Positions 53,395-61,555 of a DNA stretch of 63,387 nt are shown here, piece by piece. Source of the DNA: Erythrobacter fulvus (lineage in GTDB: Bacteria; Pseudomonadota; Alphaproteobacteria; Sphingomonadales; Sphingomonadaceae); the NCBI RefSeq assembly GCF_028595285.1, contig NZ_JAQQXQ010000014.1, positions 1-63,387 of the forward strand. Reading direction: 5' to 3'. Position numbers and translations under genes: made by a program. How positions within the stretch are numbered: position 1 is the first letter of the stretch; every line of letters starts with the position of its first letter. The notes under the pieces are model-generated. The model made no database searches. It was not told where the DNA came from and was given only the letters and a program-made list of their open reading frames with translations.

Positions 53395-55374
53395 ATGTCC
53401 CGACCTAAGCGCCTTTTCCCCGAACGGCTGCGCCCCTGTCCGCCTGATTTTCGGGAGGTGTTTCTTGTGAAGGGCTGGGAGGCGATCGCGCACTACAAAA
53501 CCTCTACTCGGGTCTTTCGGCGCTGGCTCGACGAGTGCGGAGGTGAAGAGCTGCGTGCTGAGCGCGCCGCAGTCATCGGACGCGAGTCTTCGCCCAGACC
53601 ACAGCTGCGATCAGAGAACCGCAAACCTACACGGTCTCGCCCGCTTCCCGTAAACAGCGAGAATGACGATCAACTTGCAGCGGCGAGGTCACTGGCATCG
53701 TCGCACGGCCCGGCAGACAATGCGCCCCCTTCACCTGCCGGGCCACCCCCACCGAAATGGTCCCAATGCCCGGAAATTGGGAGAACCATGCAACGCGGAG
53801 CGGGCTTGGGAATTCTCTCTCCCGGCGAAGGGCGAAGAATGACCCGGCGAGCCTCGCCAGAGGCGGCGGCAGCACTGCGTTTCCTGCCTACACTGATCGT
53901 GCCCGAGGGCCGATTGGCAGGAAAAAAGCTTAAGCTCGCCACATACCAGCGGGATTTCGTGCGAGGGGCGTTTGCGCCGAGCATTGAGGCGGCGGTGCTG
54001 TCGATCGGCCGCGGTAATGCCAAAACGGCGTTGTCGGCCGGCATCGCGCTTGGCCACCTAATTGGTGAGATCGCTCCACAGCCACATCGCGAGATCCTGT
54101 TCGCGGCGCGAAACCGCGATCAGGCCAAGACCGCCTTCGGTTTCCTTGTCGGGTTCATCAATGGCCTGCCACCCGAGCAGCAAGCGCAATTCACGATCCG
54201 GCGCGGGTCAAAGCTCGAGGTCGAGACGGCTGTAAATGGCGGAGGCCTTGCCCGCGTGATCGCTGCGGATGGCAAGAGCATCCTCGGCGGTGCTCCGACG
54301 CTCGCGATCCTCGATGAGCGGGCCGCATGGGCGCGCGAAAAGGGCGATGCGCTCGAGAACGCCATCCTTTCAGGTCTCGGCAAGCGCGATGGCCGCGCGC
54401 TGATCATCAGCACCAGCGCACCCGATGATGCGAACACCTTTTCGCGCTGGCTCGATGAGCCTCCGCCGGGAACCTATGTGCAGGAGCATCGGCCGCAGCC
54501 GGGATTGCCGCCCGATGATCTAGGGAGCTTGCTGGTGGCCAATCCGGGCGCGAAGGAGGGCATCGGACCGTCGCCCGAATGGCTCATCGCGCAGGCGCGC
54601 AGGGCAATCGCTCGCGGCGGATCGGCGCTCTCGAGTTTTCGCAACCTCAACCGCAATGAGCGGGTCGCGTCGGATGATCGATCCGTCCTGCTGACCGTTG
54701 ACGAATGGCTCGCCTGCGAGGTCTCGCCCGATGATCTGCCGGCGCGCAATGGGCCGGTGGTGATGGGCGTGGATCTCGGCGGGTCTCGATCGATGAGCGC
54801 GGCGGCGCTGTATTGGCCGGAAACCGGCCGGCTCGAATGCGTCGGTGCGTTCCCGTCCAAGCCGGCCCTTGCCGATCGCGGGCAGGCTGATGGCGTCGGC
54901 GGGCGTTATGTCGAGATGGCTGATCGCGGCGAGCTGCTTACGATGGGCGAAAACACCGTGCCTGTAGGCCGGTTTCTGGCGAGCGTGGTGCAGCGGCTCA
55001 ATGGGCAAGCGCCGGCCGCTATCTGCGGCGATCGGTTCCGCCACGCTGAGTTCCTCGAGGCCCTGCGCGAGGCCGCTCTTGATCGGGTGCCCTTCATCTG
55101 GCGCGGTTTCGGGTGGAAAGATGGCAGCGAGGACATCGAGCGGACCCGGCGAGCGGTGTTCGAGGGGCAGGTGCGAACTGTGCCGTCGCTGTTGCTGCGC
55201 TCGGCCTTTGCGGACGCGATCACGCTGGTCGATCCCGCCGGAAACCACAAGCTCGCTGCCGGGCGCAGTACGGGCCGGGTCGATCCTGTCGCTGCAACCG
55301 TGGTGGCGGTGGCGCAAGGGCAGCGGATGAAACGCGCACCAGCGATTGCGCCGGCCCGGGTGCATTGGGCGTGA
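53395..55374 (+). CDS. Phage terminase large subunit with N-terminal DNA-binding-like extension
   Basis: 659 aa, perfect ribosome site AAGGAGGT. Residues 1-65 look like the small DNA-binding ORF often found before terminases (GWEAIAHYKTSTRVFRRWLDE). A Pro-rich linker leads to the terminase. ATPase: Walker A-like SIGRGNAKT (K210, T211), Walker B LAILDE (D307, E308), coupling motif ALIISTS. Nuclease acidic residues: D460 (GVDLGG), D546 (GDRF), D630 (RVDP). No separate small subunit is present, so the extension may replace it. The stop overlaps the HNH start (GTGA). Confidence 0.88.
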   Translation: MSRPKRLFPERLRPCPPDFREVFLVKGWEAIAHYKTSTRVFRRWLDECGGEELRAERAAVIGRESSPRPQLRSENRKPTRSRPLPVNSENDDQLAAARSLASSHGPADNAPPSPAGPPPPKWSQCPEIGRTMQRGAGLGILSPGEGRRMTRRASPEAAAALRFLPTLIVPEGRLAGKKLKLATYQRDFVRGAFAPSIEAAVLSIGRGNAKTALSAGIALGHLIGEIAPQPHREILFAARNRDQAKTAFGFLVGFINGLPPEQQAQFTIRRGSKLEVETAVNGGGLARVIAADGKSILGGAPTLAILDERAAWAREKGDALENAILSGLGKRDGRALIISTSAPDDANTFSRWLDEPPPGTYVQEHRPQPGLPPDDLGSLLVANPGAKEGIGPSPEWLIAQARRAIARGGSALSSFRNLNRNERVASDDRSVLLTVDEWLACEVSPDDLPARNGPVVMGVDLGGSRSMSAAALYWPETGRLECVGAFPSKPALADRGQADGVGGRYVEMADRGELLTMGENTVPVGRFLASVVQRLNGQAPAAICGDRFRHAEFLEALREAALDRVPFIWRGFGWKDGSEDIERTRRAVFEGQVRTVPSLLLRSAFADAITLVDPAGNHKLAAGRSTGRVDPVAATVVAVAQGQRMKRAPAIAPARVHWA

Positions 55375-55679
55375 GCCGGCGGCGATTTCAGCGGTTCGGG
55401 GCTTGGGTCTATCGCGACAAGAGGTGGCCCGCCTTGCGGCTTATGGCGAAGCGGCGCGACGGTTTCGCTTGCGTGAAGTGTGGCGGCAAACACCGGCTTG
55501 AGGTCGATCACATTGCACCGGTGCGTGACGCGCCCGAGCGGTCTTTCGATCTCGAAAATCTGCAAACCCTTTGTGGGCCGTGCCACGGCGCGAAGACCCG
55601 GAAAGAGGCGAACCTATGCGAGGTAGGGCCTGAGCGGATAAAATGGCGCGAACTCCTGCAATCGACCCGCCCAAATTGA
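55371..55679 (+). CDS. HNH endonuclease (packaging-associated)
   Basis: 102 aa, GTG start overlapping the terminase stop. Zinc and catalytic motifs: C34-x2-C37, D46-H47, N63, C68-x2-C71 with H72. HNH nucleases beside TerL assist cos cleavage in HK97-type phages and are standard in capsid-forming satellites. Confidence 0.9.
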   Translation: MSRRRFQRFGAWVYRDKRWPALRLMAKRRDGFACVKCGGKHRLEVDHIAPVRDAPERSFDLENLQTLCGPCHGAKTRKEANLCEVGPERIKWRELLQSTRPN

Positions 55680-55689
55680 GGAACGCCCA

Positions 55690-56961
55690 ATGCTTGAATC
55701 CGTGAAGATCGCCCGCCGCCAGAGTGAGATCCGCCAGAACCTTGCTGAGTTGGTCGCGAAGCCGACCCCGAGCGAGGACGAGACCCGCTCGATGGAAACC
55801 CTCGATGCGGAATATCGCTCGAATGAGACCCGCTATCGTGCGGCGCTGATCGCCGAGGATACCGAGCGGCGCGAGGCCGGTCAGGAACTCGAAACCCGCG
55901 GCGATCGCGAGATGGTTGATCTGGTTGGCCGGTTCGAGATGCGGCAGGTGGTCCTTGCCCTTGGAGAGGGTCGCGCGCTCGACGGTGCGACCGGCGAGCT
56001 TGTGGCCGAGTTGCGGTCGCAGGGCGGTTATCAGGGGATCCCGGTCCCGTTGGCCGCCTTCGAGTTGCGCGCCGGTGAAACCGTTGCCAGCGGCACCCCG
56101 GATCCGATTCAGACCCGTCCGATCATCGATCGCCTTTTCCCTCAAAGTGTGGCGGCGCAGATCGGCGCACAGATGATCGCGATCGGCACCGGTGCGGCCG
56201 AATACCCCGTGACCAGTTCTGCAGTTACCGCCGGATGGGCGGACGGTGAGACCGCCAACGTCGCCGGCCCGACTGTCTATGCAACCACCGACAAGGCGCT
56301 TAAGCCCGAGCACAACCTTGGCATTCACATGCGGGTGACCCGCAAGGCGATGCTGCAAAGCGGCGATGCGCTCGAGCAGGCGATCCGGCGCGATATGGCT
56401 GGCACCATGGCAGCCGAACTCGACAAGGCCATTTTCCTCGGCACTGGCCTGAATGGGCAGCCGCTTGGCGTGGTCCCCGGCGTGGCGACCTATGGCATCA
56501 CCTCGACTGATGCAGGTGCGCCTGCGACTTGGGCGGCGCTGCGGGCAGCTGTGGTGCGCTTTATGCAGGCCAATGCGGCCGCAAGCCCCAATCAGGTGCG
56601 TGCGCTCATCCGGCCCGAGCTGTGGAGCTTCATGGATGGCGAGGAAGCCTTCGTGAACACCGGCGTCACCGAATATGATCGGGCCAGCACGCAGCTGGGA
56701 TCGATCGTGGTGACCAGCAACGCTCTCGCTGCGCCTTCCGGCACGCCGCTCGAAACCCAAGCCCTGCTGACCACCACAGCGGGCGGTGTTGCGCCCATTT
56801 TCGTCGGCATGTGGGGCGCGGTCGATATGATCCGCGATCCCTATAGCGATGCGCAGTCCGGGGGCCTTCGGATCACTGGCCTTACCACGGCCGATGTGAC
56901 CGTGGCGCGCGGCGCGCAGCTCCAGCTCGTTACCGGCCTCGAGATCGACGAGATCAGCTAA
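55690..56961 (+). CDS. HK97-family major capsid protein
   Basis: 423 aa. N-terminal coiled-coil delta/scaffold domain (about 1-90, rich in Arg/Glu), then the HK97 core with LGTGLNGQPLGVVPGV and PIFVGMWGAVDMIRDPY. The delta domain would be removed by the protease encoded next. TAATG overlap with that gene. Confidence 0.92.
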   Translation: MLESVKIARRQSEIRQNLAELVAKPTPSEDETRSMETLDAEYRSNETRYRAALIAEDTERREAGQELETRGDREMVDLVGRFEMRQVVLALGEGRALDGATGELVAELRSQGGYQGIPVPLAAFELRAGETVASGTPDPIQTRPIIDRLFPQSVAAQIGAQMIAIGTGAAEYPVTSSAVTAGWADGETANVAGPTVYATTDKALKPEHNLGIHMRVTRKAMLQSGDALEQAIRRDMAGTMAAELDKAIFLGTGLNGQPLGVVPGVATYGITSTDAGAPATWAALRAAVVRFMQANAAASPNQVRALIRPELWSFMDGEEAFVNTGVTEYDRASTQLGSIVVTSNALAAPSGTPLETQALLTTTAGGVAPIFVGMWGAVDMIRDPYSDAQSGGLRITGLTTADVTVARGAQLQLVTGLEIDEIS

Positions 56962-57569
56962 TGGACTCGCCGGTCTTCTCGGCAGGTCTCGAGCTGCGCG
57001 AGGCAGGGGACGGCTCGCGCCGGCTGCGCGGGCGCTTTCCCTACGGCACCCTCGCGGTGATCGATGCCGGCGGCAACGGAAGGCGGCCGCGCAAGGAGCG
57101 CTTTGCCTCGCGAGCGTTCCGCTTCGCGGTAGATGATCCCGATCGGGAGATTCATCTCCTGATCGGGCACAGTTTCGATCGACCGCTTGCTAGCCGGAAA
57201 GCTGGGACACTCACATTCACTGACAGCGAGGACGCGCTCACGTTCGAGGCAATCCTCACCCGCGAGATCCAGCGCACCACGTGGGGACAGGATTTCCTCG
57301 CCGCTTATGCCGCGGGTCTCATCACCGGCCTGTCGCCGGGCTTTCGGGTCGCACCGCCAGAGGCCGTGCCGCGCCCCGAGGAAACCACTGATGAGGATCC
57401 CCGCGACGGCAATGCGCTGATCCGCACGATCTTCGCCGCGATCCTGTTTGAGTTTTCGCTCGTTACGCGCCCGGCTTATCCCGAAACAGAGGCCGATCTG
57501 CGCGCATTCAACCCCGCCCCAGCGGCTCAGCACCCCATGGCAGAGATCATGCGCAGGTGGCGGCTATGA
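56961..57569 (+). CDS. HK97-family prohead protease
   Basis: 202 aa. Serine protease with H70 in LIGHSFDRPLAS and S125 in TGLSPGFRV. Cleaves the capsid delta domain during maturation. Here it follows the capsid gene; in most HK97-type modules it precedes it. Stop overlaps the connector start (ATGA). Confidence 0.88.
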   Translation: MDSPVFSAGLELREAGDGSRRLRGRFPYGTLAVIDAGGNGRRPRKERFASRAFRFAVDDPDREIHLLIGHSFDRPLASRKAGTLTFTDSEDALTFEAILTREIQRTTWGQDFLAAYAAGLITGLSPGFRVAPPEAVPRPEETTDEDPRDGNALIRTIFAAILFEFSLVTRPAYPETEADLRAFNPAPAAQHPMAEIMRRWRL

Positions 57570-58072
57570 TCCGCGCCATCCGTCAAATTGAGGCACTGCC
57601 CGAGACCTATGCGGCCGTCACGGGAACCGATGAGGCCGATCTGCCGATCATCTGGCAGCGCATCGAGCACCACATCGCCTATCGCTACAGCCCGCGCGAG
57701 GTAGTCTGGCACCTCAAGGCGGATGAGGGCGAATGGCTGCCCCCTCTAGCCCCGATCATTGCGATCAGCGCTGCGCACGAAGATCAAACCCCTGTCGGGC
57801 CTGAGAGCGGCCCTATGGGAGGTTATCTGCTCGCTGAGGGCCATTCCACCATCACTGCCACGGTAGGTGCTGGGCCGGTCCCTGAGGTCGTTGCCGAGGC
57901 TGCGAGGCGCTTGTCGCGCTATCTGCGGGCAGAGAGCGAGCTGTCGCCCGGTGTGAGCCGGATCTCCAGCGGGGCGCTGTCCCTTGGGATCTCGCGGCGC
58001 GAGATCAGCCCTGCAATGGCCTTACAAAATAGCGGCGCTGCAGATCTGCTGCGTGCTTATCGGAGGGTGTGA
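57566..58072 (+). CDS. Putative head-tail connector/head completion protein
   Basis: 168 aa. Helical N terminus (MIRAIRQIEALPETYAAV), a central region, and a C-terminal helix with AARRLSRYLRAESEL. Placed between protease and portal with 4-nt and 3-nt junctions. Gp6-like connectors are of this size and place. No diagnostic motif; assignment rests on position. Confidence 0.6.
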   Translation: MIRAIRQIEALPETYAAVTGTDEADLPIIWQRIEHHIAYRYSPREVVWHLKADEGEWLPPLAPIIAISAAHEDQTPVGPESGPMGGYLLAEGHSTITATVGAGPVPEVVAEAARRLSRYLRAESELSPGVSRISSGALSLGISRREISPAMALQNSGAADLLRAYRRV

Positions 58073-58075
58073 AAA

Positions 58076-59131
58076 ATGTGGCCCTTCAGGAAAACCAAAG
58101 CCCTTGAGCAAAGAGCAAGTGGCACCGGCTACACTGCGCAGATCATGGCAGCGCGCGAGGCTTACGTTGCCGGACGGCTAGGCCTGGGCGAACTCACCGG
58201 CACCGTGCAAACTTGCGTGAGCTTGTGGGAAAGCGGACTCTCGCTCGCCGATGTGGACGGCACTGATCTTCTGCGGCGGCATGTCATGGGCATCGCTGCC
58301 CGCGCCCTTGCTCTTCGAGGCGAGGCGGTGTTTCTGATCCGCGATCGGCTAATCCCAGTGATCGATTTCGATCTGGCCACGCGCAATGGCGAGCCGGTCG
58401 CTTATCGCCTGAGTATTCCCGAGATCGGCGGCGGCCGAACCGAAACCGCCCTCGCAGGCGAGGTGCTACATTTTCGGCTCGCCTCGGATCCCGGCACCCC
58501 TTGGGCTGGGCAGGCACCATTGCGGCGGGCCTCGCTCACGGCGAGCCTCATGCACACCCTCGAGACGGCTCTCGCTGAGGTCTATGAGAACGCGCCGCTC
58601 GGCTCGCAGGTGGTGCCGTTCCCGGAAAGCCCTGACGTGAACCTCGAGACACTGGGGCATGGGTTCCGCGGGCGGCGCGGCCGTGTGATGCTGCGAGAGT
58701 CTGTCACGGTCACTGCGGCGGGTGGGCCGGCACCGACGCATGATTGGAAACCGCAGGGCGTGACCCCTGACCTCGCAAATAGCATGGCTGTGGAGAGCCT
58801 CGATCGGGCGCGCTCATCTGTCATGGCAGTCTATGGTGTGCTGCCAGCCATCTTCGCGGCGAATGCACAAGGCCCGCTTGTGCGCGAGGCTCAGCGCCAC
58901 CTCGCTCAGTGGATTTTGCAGCCAATAGCGGTGATGATGGCTGAGGAGGCCAGTGCAAAGCTCGGGGCCAAGGTTTCGATCGATGTAGTGCGGCCAGCTC
59001 AGGCATTCGATCATGGGGGGAAGGCCAGAGCGTTCGGCGCCATGGTGGCGGCGCTCGCAGCGGCTAAAGATGCCGGCCTCGATACTGAGGCTGTGCAGGA
59101 CTCCTTACAATTCATCGATTGGGCGGATTAG
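58076..59131 (+). CDS. Phage portal protein (HK97 type)
   Basis: 351 aa. Portal ring subunit through which DNA enters. Contains LGSQVVPFPESPDVN and SSVMAVYGVLPAIFAANAQGP, the clip and wing region typical of the family, and VREAQRHLAQWILQPI. Its last 32 residues recur in diverged form at 59523-59642. Confidence 0.85.
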   Translation: MWPFRKTKALEQRASGTGYTAQIMAAREAYVAGRLGLGELTGTVQTCVSLWESGLSLADVDGTDLLRRHVMGIAARALALRGEAVFLIRDRLIPVIDFDLATRNGEPVAYRLSIPEIGGGRTETALAGEVLHFRLASDPGTPWAGQAPLRRASLTASLMHTLETALAEVYENAPLGSQVVPFPESPDVNLETLGHGFRGRRGRVMLRESVTVTAAGGPAPTHDWKPQGVTPDLANSMAVESLDRARSSVMAVYGVLPAIFAANAQGPLVREAQRHLAQWILQPIAVMMAEEASAKLGAKVSIDVVRPAQAFDHGGKARAFGAMVAALAAAKDAGLDTEAVQDSLQFIDWAD

Positions 59132-59244
59132 GATTCTACGCCCGTCTAAAATTCAAAGGTTTGATGTCTTCCGACGATGACAATTCTTGAAAACACATCA
59201 GGGCTGTGGGACCATCACGAGAAAGACAAATGGGAGATCTCTTT

Positions 59245-59502
59245 ATGAATGTGCTGTCAGCAATTTTGTTGCTGGCTCAGAGCGTAAACCCACTTTCTAG
59301 TGGTGGGTCTCAGCCATTAACTTTTGAAGAATTTGTTGAGAAAGCTGAACCAGAGCGGCTTGGAGCGGGACCATATACGCTGGTCATCGTCATATCGGGC
59401 GCTTTCATTCGATTTGATTATGCAAGCGGCGAGAAATGCTTGCACGCCCGAAATGAAGTCCGCCGCCAAGCAGAGCTTAGAGCCTTTTGCATTCCGACCT
59501 AG
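59245..59502 (+). CDS. Small hypothetical protein in the element cargo
   Basis: 85 aa from ATG 59245, which has GGGAGA 7 nt upstream; ATG 59230 and GTG 59206 are alternatives. Hydrophobic start (MNVLSAILLLAQ), then acidic and mixed sequence. AT-richer than the head genes. No family recognised. Confidence 0.5.
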   Translation: MNVLSAILLLAQSVNPLSSGGSQPLTFEEFVEKAEPERLGAGPYTLVIVISGAFIRFDYASGEKCLHARNEVRRQAELRAFCIPT

Positions 59503-59522
59503 GCTGGAAGCAAAGAGCCTTG

Positions 59523-59642
59523 ATGCCTTTCACCGCTTTGGTCTGCGGCGCGATGGTGCAGGCATTGGCGGCCGCCAAGGATGCTGGCCTCGATCCACAG
59601 GCCGTCGAGGATAGCCTTGCATTGATCGACTGGACGGATTGA
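59523..59642 (+). pseudogene. Duplicate remnant of the portal C terminus
   Basis: In frame to a TGA at 59640 it encodes GAMVQALAAAKDAGLD then DSLALIDWTD. It matches the last 32 residues of the portal (59033-59131) at 24 positions. The DNA is clearly diverged, so this is a copy from a related element and not a recent duplication. It ends just before the minus-strand cargo genes. Confidence 0.88.
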
Positions 59643-59656
59643 TTTATTGTCCCCTT

Positions 59657-60169
59657 TTAGAAAAGCTGCTGGTCGATTGAATTTACTGATCTGCAACTGC
59701 CTGAAACGTAGTAATTCTCTTTACCGTTTGGCCCTTCGCTTTCGGTCATTAAGTTGAAGTAGCCGGTATTGCGCTCAAACAGATAGGTCTCATTGATGAC
59801 CTTTTCGTTCCAGCGCCGTCCATGATGCTCGAGTCTGATTTCGGAGCGATTTGAGATGAGCTTGCAGGAGGACGCATCTGGAGAGCAGAGCGGTTCAAAA
59901 TCGTCCCATCCGCTGAGTTTAGCCTCGAGGGTCTCGGCGGTAAGGTTGATGCGATAGAAGCCGCGATAGGTGATGAAACCGGCAAACTCACCACCGAAGT
60001 CGTCGAACAATTCATTGACTGGTTGATCGCTTCTAGCATCGCAATAGAGCAAGATTTGCTTGGACTGAGGCTGAGGCGTAGACTGATGCGTGGTGCTGTC
60101 GCATGCTCCGACCGAGGCCATAAAGCATAGTGCGGCGAGGATCTTCGAAACGTTTTTCAAGACAAACAT
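59657..60169 (-). CDS. Putative lipoprotein in the element cargo
   Basis: 170 aa. Signal peptide with lipobox ending SVGAC, so C23 would be lipidated. Asp at position +2 suggests inner-membrane retention if E. coli rules apply. The mature part has three further cysteines (LYCDAR, EPLCSPDASSC). Phage- and satellite-borne lipoproteins often block superinfection; that role here is inference. Confidence 0.65.
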   Translation of the reverse strand: MFVLKNVSKILAALCFMASVGACDSTTHQSTPQPQSKQILLYCDARSDQPVNELFDDFGGEFAGFITYRGFYRINLTAETLEAKLSGWDDFEPLCSPDASSCKLISNRSEIRLEHHGRRWNEKVINETYLFERNTGYFNLMTESEGPNGKENYYVSGSCRSVNSIDQQLF

Positions 60170-60180
60170 CCTAATCTAGA

Positions 60181-60699
60181 TCACTCGTAGTAGCGATCAC
60201 TCAGATTTATGCCCTTCAAGTCACGAAGATATTTCACTCTCCATGACTTTTTTAGGTTGCGAAGGTGCCTGCCACCCGTCCTCGCCTTTTTCGGCAGCGC
60301 TGGCCTACCGAGCGTTATATCGCGAAGATGCCAGATAGCTCGATGATACCTAATCGGCGCATGATCATCGAAAGTGACATAGATCACTTCACCAATTTTT
60401 TCCCAGACGACAGCTATACTCTTTGACGGCGCAAATTTGGCATGGCGGATCCCGTTTCCGTTGTGCTTAAGCATTTGGCCCCTTGAAGGAATGGGATCAA
60501 AACCGAGGCGCTGGATCTGCTCGGCTATATCGGGACGTCGAGCATACAGGTCTGATTTGACTATATCACCACCGTCCTTGTCCTCGATCTCATCGACGAT
60601 TGCTCGCAAGATCTCGAAATGCTTTGGGCTTTGTCGCCGCAGGTTCTTAAGCCAGCGCTGGCCATATGCTTTATTGCAGTAGGTGATCTTGCACGTCAT
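60181..60699 (-). CDS. Basic hypothetical protein in the element cargo
   Basis: 172 aa. Highly basic C terminus (KKARTGGRHLRNLKKSWRVKYLR). The middle (VIYVTFDDHAPIRYHRAIWHLRD) is beta-rich. It is 11 nt upstream of the lipoprotein gene on the same strand, so they form an operon divergent from the regulator. No family recognised; a nucleic-acid-binding or toxin role is possible but not shown. Confidence 0.6.
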   Translation of the reverse strand: MTCKITYCNKAYGQRWLKNLRRQSPKHFEILRAIVDEIEDKDGGDIVKSDLYARRPDIAEQIQRLGFDPIPSRGQMLKHNGNGIRHAKFAPSKSIAVVWEKIGEVIYVTFDDHAPIRYHRAIWHLRDITLGRPALPKKARTGGRHLRNLKKSWRVKYLRDLKGINLSDRYYE

Positions 60700-60828
60700 C
60701 CACGCACCTTCATCCGCTGCTTCGCGACTTCCGATCGGTTAATGCGCGGATGCCACATGCACAAGACAACAGACTGACATTATGCTGTTATCCAAATGAT
60801 CGGCTAGCGGGGCGAAGTTGGGCTTGAC

Positions 60829-60873
60829 CATTCACATCATGTTGTGGCACTTAGCATTCACATGATGTGAATG
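60829..60873. promoter_or_regulatory. Tandem operator: perfect palindrome plus degenerate copy
   Basis: CATTCACATGATGTGAATG at 60855-60873 is a perfect 19-nt palindrome about one central base. A second copy at 60829-60847 keeps the left half exactly (CATTCACAT) and part of the right. TTGACC at 60824 could be a -35. It sits in the divergent gap between the cargo operon and the regulator gene. Confidence 0.75.
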
Positions 60874-60881
60874 GATGTTCG

Positions 60882-61355
60882 ATGAAGACCTTTAGCGCCG
60901 CGCAAGTAGCTCGATCAATTGGCATGTCACCCTCGGCATTCGCGATGAAGTTTGCTCGGGATGACTGGAGGTTGTTTAGCAATGACCGCCCCGAAAACGG
61001 TCATGCTCATTCGTTTACGCTCGGGCAGGCCATGGTTTACGCTCTCGCTCGAGAGCTAGCCGGATGCGGTTTCTCCTCCCACGATGCGTTCATGATCGCT
61101 CTCTTTGGCCTCGAGCAGTCGAGTGCAGATGCGATGACAACTGGGGTCGGTGAAATCTTCAATGAAGCTCGTGGACGCACCTATTTTGCAGCATATCACG
61201 AGGGGACAATCGGCGAGTTCTTCTTCGAAGATGGCAAATTGTCGCACCTCTTTTCCCCTTTCAACGATGGCTCAGAAAAACGCCGGGTCACGGTCATCGA
61301 CCTTACAGCTATTCGCGACCGAATGATCGCCTCGCTCGAGGGTCAGAGTGCTTGA
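60882..61355 (+). CDS. Putative DNA-binding regulator or excisionase of the element
   Basis: 157 aa from ATG 60882. N-terminal helix-turn-helix-like segment (SAAQVARSIGMSPSAFAMKF) followed by TLGQAMVYALARELAGCGFSS, recalling MerR/AlpA-type satellite regulators. The palindromic operator ends 8 nt before its start, consistent with autoregulation. Role inferred. Confidence 0.6.
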   Translation: MKTFSAAQVARSIGMSPSAFAMKFARDDWRLFSNDRPENGHAHSFTLGQAMVYALARELAGCGFSSHDAFMIALFGLEQSSADAMTTGVGEIFNEARGRTYFAAYHEGTIGEFFFEDGKLSHLFSPFNDGSEKRRVTVIDLTAIRDRMIASLEGQSA

Positions 61356-61357
61356 AT

Positions 61358-61555
61358 ATGACCGCGAAGCGCCGTCTTCTGCCTGAGAGCGAAATCCGCA
61401 GCGCGATCGAGTTGCTACGTGAGCTGGGTATTGAGCCGGGCGCGGTGGACCTGCGAAGCGACGGGATCACCATTTATCCGAAATCTGAATCGCAAGGGAA
61501 CGCCTTCGATGCGTGGAAAAACCAATCGAATCGTGAGCGGCCTGCACGTAGTTAG
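61358..61555 (+). CDS. Small hypothetical protein preceding the integrase
   Basis: 65 aa from ATG 61358. LPESEIRSAIELLRELGIEPGAVDLRSDGITIYP is a helix followed by strands. It starts 2 nt after the regulator stop and overlaps the integrase start by 47 nt. Such short genes often sit before integrases of alphaproteobacterial islands. Confidence 0.55.
   Translation: MTAKRRLLPESEIRSAIELLRELGIEPGAVDLRSDGITIYPKSESQGNAFDAWKNQSNRERPARS

Noticed and set aside
53395..59131. Gene transfer agent cluster
   Set aside because: GTA clusters include tail genes and have no integrase or att repeats; this element has both att repeats and an integrase and lacks tails.
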